A stretch of DNA of 6,650 bases from positions 1 through 6,650 of the forward strand of contig JAAHIA010000278.1 in NCBI GenBank assembly GCA_010671975.1, given 5' to 3'. The translations under genes were made by a program, and so were the position numbers. The notes beneath the pieces are model-generated. The model had not been told where the DNA came from. It searched no databases and saw nothing but the letters and a program-made list of their open reading frames with translations. This document shows, piece by piece, positions 3,736-6,650 of the stretch (the first letter of the stretch is position 1; every line of letters starts with the position of its first letter). The DNA comes from Leptolyngbya sp. SIO4C1 (GTDB lineage Bacteria > Cyanobacteriota > Cyanobacteriia > Phormidesmidales > Phormidesmidaceae).

Positions 3736-6650
3736 CTAAATAGTAACAAAGGCGTTTTCGGTCAGCGCGCTGGCGGTAACGTTGTTGAGGACGGCCAAGG
3801 TGTCGTTGGCAAAACCGATTAGAGCATTTCTATCCCGCTGATTGATAGAAAGCTGCCCAAAGGTGAGGCCGTTGGCCAAGCCAATTAGATCTATACCGAT
3901 TTCGTAATCGATGATAGTATCAGTGCCTTCGCCAGCGGCAAGCACAAACGTATCGCTGCCCTGCCCTCCGGAGAAATCATCTCCAGTTAATCGGTCGTCA
4001 CCCATACCGCCCCAAAGCAGATCGTCACCATCATCGCCCCAAATTTGGTCATCATCATCACCGCCGTAGAGCCGATCATTACCGCCTTTGCCGCCGATGC
4101 GGTCTTGGCCTGCCCCCCCATAGATGATGTCATCATCACCAATAGCTGTGACGGCTATCGAAGTTCCTCGCAAATGGCCGCTGCGGATATTCAAGTCGCC
4201 CCGGAGCACATCATCTCCATCGCCGCCGTCAAGCGTATCCTGGCCCAATCCACCGGCGACAGTGTCGTTGCCAGCGCCGGCTAAAATAGTATCCTTTCCA
4301 CGACCGCCGTCTAGCCAATCGTGGCCGTCATCGCCTAGCATAAAATCATTGCCGCGGCTGCCGGAGACCGTGTCATTGCCCATACCGCCGTTAAAGATGT
4401 CGTCACCGCTGCCTAGGTCAACCACTGAGACAGCATAGGTATTTTTCAAAGTCACGATGTCGTTGCCGTCGCCTGATGTATCACCGTTCGGTCGGTCGCC
4501 CTTAAGGTTAATAAAAAAGTCATCGTGGTTCATGGTGACGGTGATGGTGTCATCCCCAGTGCCGCCCGTAATTCGCCCGTCAGAGCGGCGGCGGCCGTTG
4601 GGGTCGGCCCAGTCGCTATCAAAGGTAACTTCGATAGTGTCATTGCCTTCATCACCGTGGGCACTATTCACACCATCCGGATCAAGAATGGTGTCATCGC
4701 CCTTGCCCCCAAACATGCGGTCGTGATAGCCGGCCTCTCCTTTGAGGACATCACTGCCGCTGCTACTAAAGATATCGTCGTTGCCACTGCCGCCGGAGAT
4801 GCTGTCGTTGCCCATACCGCCGTTGAAGGTGTCGTCACCGCCGCCTAGCTCAACCACCGAAACAGCATAGGTATTTTTTAGCGTGATGGTGTCATTGCCA
4901 TCTTTTGGCGTACTGACGCCCGGTCGGTCGCCCTTGAGATTGATAAAGAAGTCATCATGGTTCATCGTGACGGTAATGGTGTCGTCGCCATCACCGCCGG
5001 TAATTCGCCCGTCAGAGCGGCGGCGCCCGTTGGGGTCGGCCCAGTCGCTGTCGAAGGTGACGGTAATCTTATCGTCGCCTTCATCGCCGTGAGCCCCGTC
5101 GACGCCGTCCGGATCGAGAATGGTGTCATCATCTGCACCGCCAAACATCCGGTCGTGGTATCCGGCCTCGCCTCTGAGGGTGTCGCGACCGCCGTCGCCC
5201 AGCATAAAGTCGTTGCCGGCTCTGCCATCTAAAAGATCGTTGCCTTCTAAACCCTGAATCTGGTTATCCTGCGAGTTGCCAATCAAAATATCGCCAGCTA
5301 CCTTTGCACGAGACCCAACAATATTTTCTAACTCGCCAGAGATACGGGTGGTTTCGGTTAAAATATCTTCTGTTTCTTCGTCAAACGACTCTCTTAAAGC
5401 TGAGAAGGCGAAGCGATCGACTGTACCAAATCCGTCTAGAGCTTTACCGGCCTTTAGCCTTCTAATTGGGTACAGCGACGCCAGAGCAGACGGCACCTTG
5501 TAGCCTCTTCCCTCGTCAATATTGACAAATACGCTATTCGGAGAGTCGTCATAGCTAACCGTGTCAACGCCGTCGCCACCGCTGATATTGTCGTTTCCAA
5601 CTCCTCCATGTAGCCGATCATCTCCTGCTTCTCCTAGCAGCTCGTCGTTTCCTGCACCTCCCTCTAAGTGGTCAGACCCAGAGCCACCGTTGAGAATATC
5701 CGCACCAGCACGCCCAAAGAGCTGGTCATCCCCATCATCCCCGAAGATGACATCGTTACCGGCCTGGCTATTTTCCGAGTCTCCGTAGAGGATATCGCTA
5801 TCGCTGCCGCCTTCAATAAAATCATCACCTGCACCCCCGTCGATGGTGTCTGCGCCGCTATTGCCGGCTAGGGTATCGTTACCATCGCCCCCTTGAATAT
5901 TGTCCTGCCCTTCGCCGCCTTCAAGCAGGTCCTCATCGCCACCACCCGATAGCGAATCATTGCCACCGCGACCAAAGAGACGATCCTTGCCAGCGTCGCC
6001 GTTCAAAATGTCGCTGCTGGTACCGCCGTACAAAACATCGTCACCATTTCCTCCCGAAAACTCAACCGGTACCGCAACGGTGTCGATAAAGCCTAATACT
6101 TCTCCATCTTCATTTGTGAGTACGTTGCCTGCTGCATCAGTTTCCTCAAGGACAGTTGAAATCAAATCGTTTCCTTCACCGGCGTTGGCAGTCAGTTTAC
6201 TCACACCGGCATAGTCTTGAGTATGTCCCAGCGCTGCAACAGTGATCCGGTCGCTGTTCGCCTGAGCTGAGCCAGTCAGCTGAAAGACTTCGCTACCATC
6301 GGCTGTATTGAGATGTTGTCGCTGGGCGGCGCGAGTGCCCAGATTAAGCTCAAGCACCCCGCCTGGAAAATTAGCAGGACCCGCGTCTGCCAAGATCGGT
6401 ATCAGCGGAATGTCTGTTCCCGGTGAGCTTTGGCTGCAAAGGGGAATCGCGAAGTCAGATAGTGTCGTACGGGCAAAATTACCTTTCCATTTTTTGCCGA
6501 AGGGCGGCCAGCCAACGCGGGCCGAGTAGCCTAGAAAAGCATCAATCTGTCCGCCAATGTCAAACAGGCAGCCAATTTCTGTAAAGTCATTGGTGATATC
6601 TTCGAATTCTGAGAACCGCACTTTTCCATCACTGCTGCCCAGATCCTGAA
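3736..6650 (-). CDS. Large RTX calcium-binding protein, 5' end outside window
   Basis: This is the C-terminal part of a large secreted calcium-binding protein. A GTG occurs at 6621, but the frame is open upstream to the window edge (QDLGSSDGK precedes it), so the true start lies beyond. Numbering from that GTG: residues 1-107 are a non-RTX domain fragment (FDIGGQIDAFL, VGWPPFGKKWKGNFARTTL); 108-188 are a beta-rich lead-in; 189-356 are RTX nonapeptides (GGNGDDVLYGG onward). Residues 351-450 are a spacer ending in the ELENIVGS...GDILIGN pattern typical of these proteins. Residues 451-483 are RTX; 484-627 and 628-771 are two tandem 144-residue units; 772-884 are RTX again. Residues 885-961 are a C-terminal cap (GSDTFVLAAGEGTDTI, DLIGLANGLTFGQLSI, TLAVLNNV) common in cyanobacterial RTX proteins. 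No catalytic motif is visible. Type I secretion and a surface or extracellular structural role are inferred, not shown. The gene stands alone on its strand here. Confidence 0.9.
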   Translation of the reverse strand, partial: QDLGSSDGKVRFSEFEDITNDFTEIGCLFDIGGQIDAFLGYSARVGWPPFGKKWKGNFARTTLSDFAIPLCSQSSPGTDIPLIPILADAGPANFPGGVLELNLGTRAAQRQHLNTADGSEVFQLTGSAQANSDRITVAALGHTQDYAGVSKLTANAGEGNDLISTVLEETDAAGNVLTNEDGEVLGFIDTVAVPVEFSGGNGDDVLYGGTSSDILNGDAGKDRLFGRGGNDSLSGGGDEDLLEGGEGQDNIQGGDGNDTLAGNSGADTIDGGAGDDFIEGGSDSDILYGDSENSQAGNDVIFGDDGDDQLFGRAGADILNGGSGSDHLEGGAGNDELLGEAGDDRLHGGVGNDNISGGDGVDTVSYDDSPNSVFVNIDEGRGYKVPSALASLYPIRRLKAGKALDGFGTVDRFAFSALRESFDEETEDILTETTRISGELENIVGSRAKVAGDILIGNSQDNQIQGLEGNDLLDGRAGNDFMLGDGGRDTLRGEAGYHDRMFGGADDDTILDPDGVDGAHGDEGDDKITVTFDSDWADPNGRRRSDGRITGGDGDDTITVTMNHDDFFINLKGDRPGVSTPKDGNDTITLKNTYAVSVVELGGGDDTFNGGMGNDSISGGSGNDDIFSSSGSDVLKGEAGYHDRMFGGKGDDTILDPDGVNSAHGDEGNDTIEVTFDSDWADPNGRRRSDGRITGGTGDDTITVTMNHDDFFINLKGDRPNGDTSGDGNDIVTLKNTYAVSVVDLGSGDDIFNGGMGNDTVSGSRGNDFMLGDDGHDWLDGGRGKDTILAGAGNDTVAGGLGQDTLDGGDGDDVLRGDLNIRSGHLRGTSIAVTAIGDDDIIYGGAGQDRIGGKGGNDRLYGGDDDDQIWGDDGDDLLWGGMGDDRLTGDDFSGGQGSDTFVLAAGEGTDTIIDYEIGIDLIGLANGLTFGQLSINQRDRNALIGFANDTLAVLNNVTASALTENAFVTI
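3970..4308 (-). repeat. Last RTX nonapeptide block of the large protein
   Basis: Residues 772-884 carry further nonapeptides (GGRGKDTILA, GAGNDTVAGG, GGDGDDVLRG, GGAGQDRIGG, GGDDDDQIWG, GDDGDDLLWG, GGMGDDRLTG). An insertion of about 20 residues (LNIRSGHLRGTSIAVTAIG, about 810-828) breaks the register. This block leads straight into the C-terminal cap. Confidence 0.85.
4309..5172 (-). repeat. Two tandem 432-bp (144-codon) units within the RTX gene
   Basis: Units 4741-5172 (residues 484-627) and 4309-4740 (628-771) align without gaps; several landmarks are offset by exactly 432 bases (for example 4571/5003, 4431/4863 and 4711/5143). By hand count 113 of 144 residues match, with 76 of the first 84 identical. 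Each unit opens GEAGYHDRMFGG, then DTILDPDGV, then FDSDWADPNGRRRSDGR, MNHDDFFINLKGDRP and LKNTYAVSVV, before returning to ordinary nonapeptides (FNGGMGND). The last 30 residues are the most divergent. This looks like an intragenic duplication with selection on the first two thirds. Confidence 0.9.
5554..6057 (-). repeat. First RTX nonapeptide block of the large protein
   Basis: Residues 189-356 encode about 18 nonapeptide-like units in close register, for example GGNGDDVLY, GRGGNDSLS, GGDGNDTLA, GGAGDDFIE and GGAGNDELL. There is one short interruption around GDSENSQAGNDVIFGDDG. Most units keep the Gly-Gly and Asp ligand positions, so a long calcium-filled beta-roll is expected. Confidence 0.85.

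Noticed and set aside
4045..6529. Many long plus-strand frames across the RTX gene
   Set aside because: They are shadows of the GGxGxD codon pattern on the minus strand. Their translations are repetitive Ser/Pro or Ala/Val-rich strings that follow the RTX periodicity.

Overview
The window most likely comes from a cyanobacterium. It contains two copies of the octamer GCGATCGC (the HIP1 motif abundant in many cyanobacterial genomes). Its RTX-type proteins also carry end modules that I associate with cyanobacterial calcium-binding proteins. The assignment rests on these signatures alone; no rRNA, tRNA or phylogenetic marker is present.

Layout from left to right. Bases 1-317 form an upstream region with no complete gene, but 167-265 encode a 32-residue peptide that looks like the start of an RTX protein cut off by a TGA. 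Bases 318-2078 (+) encode a serralysin-like M10 zinc metallopeptidase with an RTX calcium-binding domain, clearly a secreted protease. A 39-codon open stretch (2082-2198) follows in the same frame after its TAG. Bases 2199-2559 hold no convincing gene. A bile acid:sodium symporter (BASS) family membrane transporter lies on the minus strand (2560-3432). Back to back with it is a possible small plus-strand gene (3457-3660) with a good ribosome binding site and a weakly antitoxin-like sequence. An exact 23-bp tandem duplication (3688-3733) sits just beyond the stop of the last gene. Bases 3736-6650 (-) encode the C-terminal part, at least 970 codons, of a very large RTX calcium-binding protein whose 5' end lies outside the window.

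The protease and the large RTX protein are probably both exported by a type I secretion system through C-terminal, uncleaved signals, and would fold on binding extracellular calcium. No ABC transporter, membrane fusion protein or outer membrane channel for this is seen here. The BASS transporter has no evident functional link to them and may simply be a neighbour.

The most distinctive structure is inside the large RTX protein: two consecutive 144-residue units (432 bp each). They embed a conserved non-canonical segment with an Arg-Arg-Arg patch in an otherwise acidic calcium-binding repeat array. I did not find a clearly new multi-gene system. The other points worth following up are the truncated RTX start upstream of the protease, the in-frame extension after its stop, and the small gene facing the transporter.
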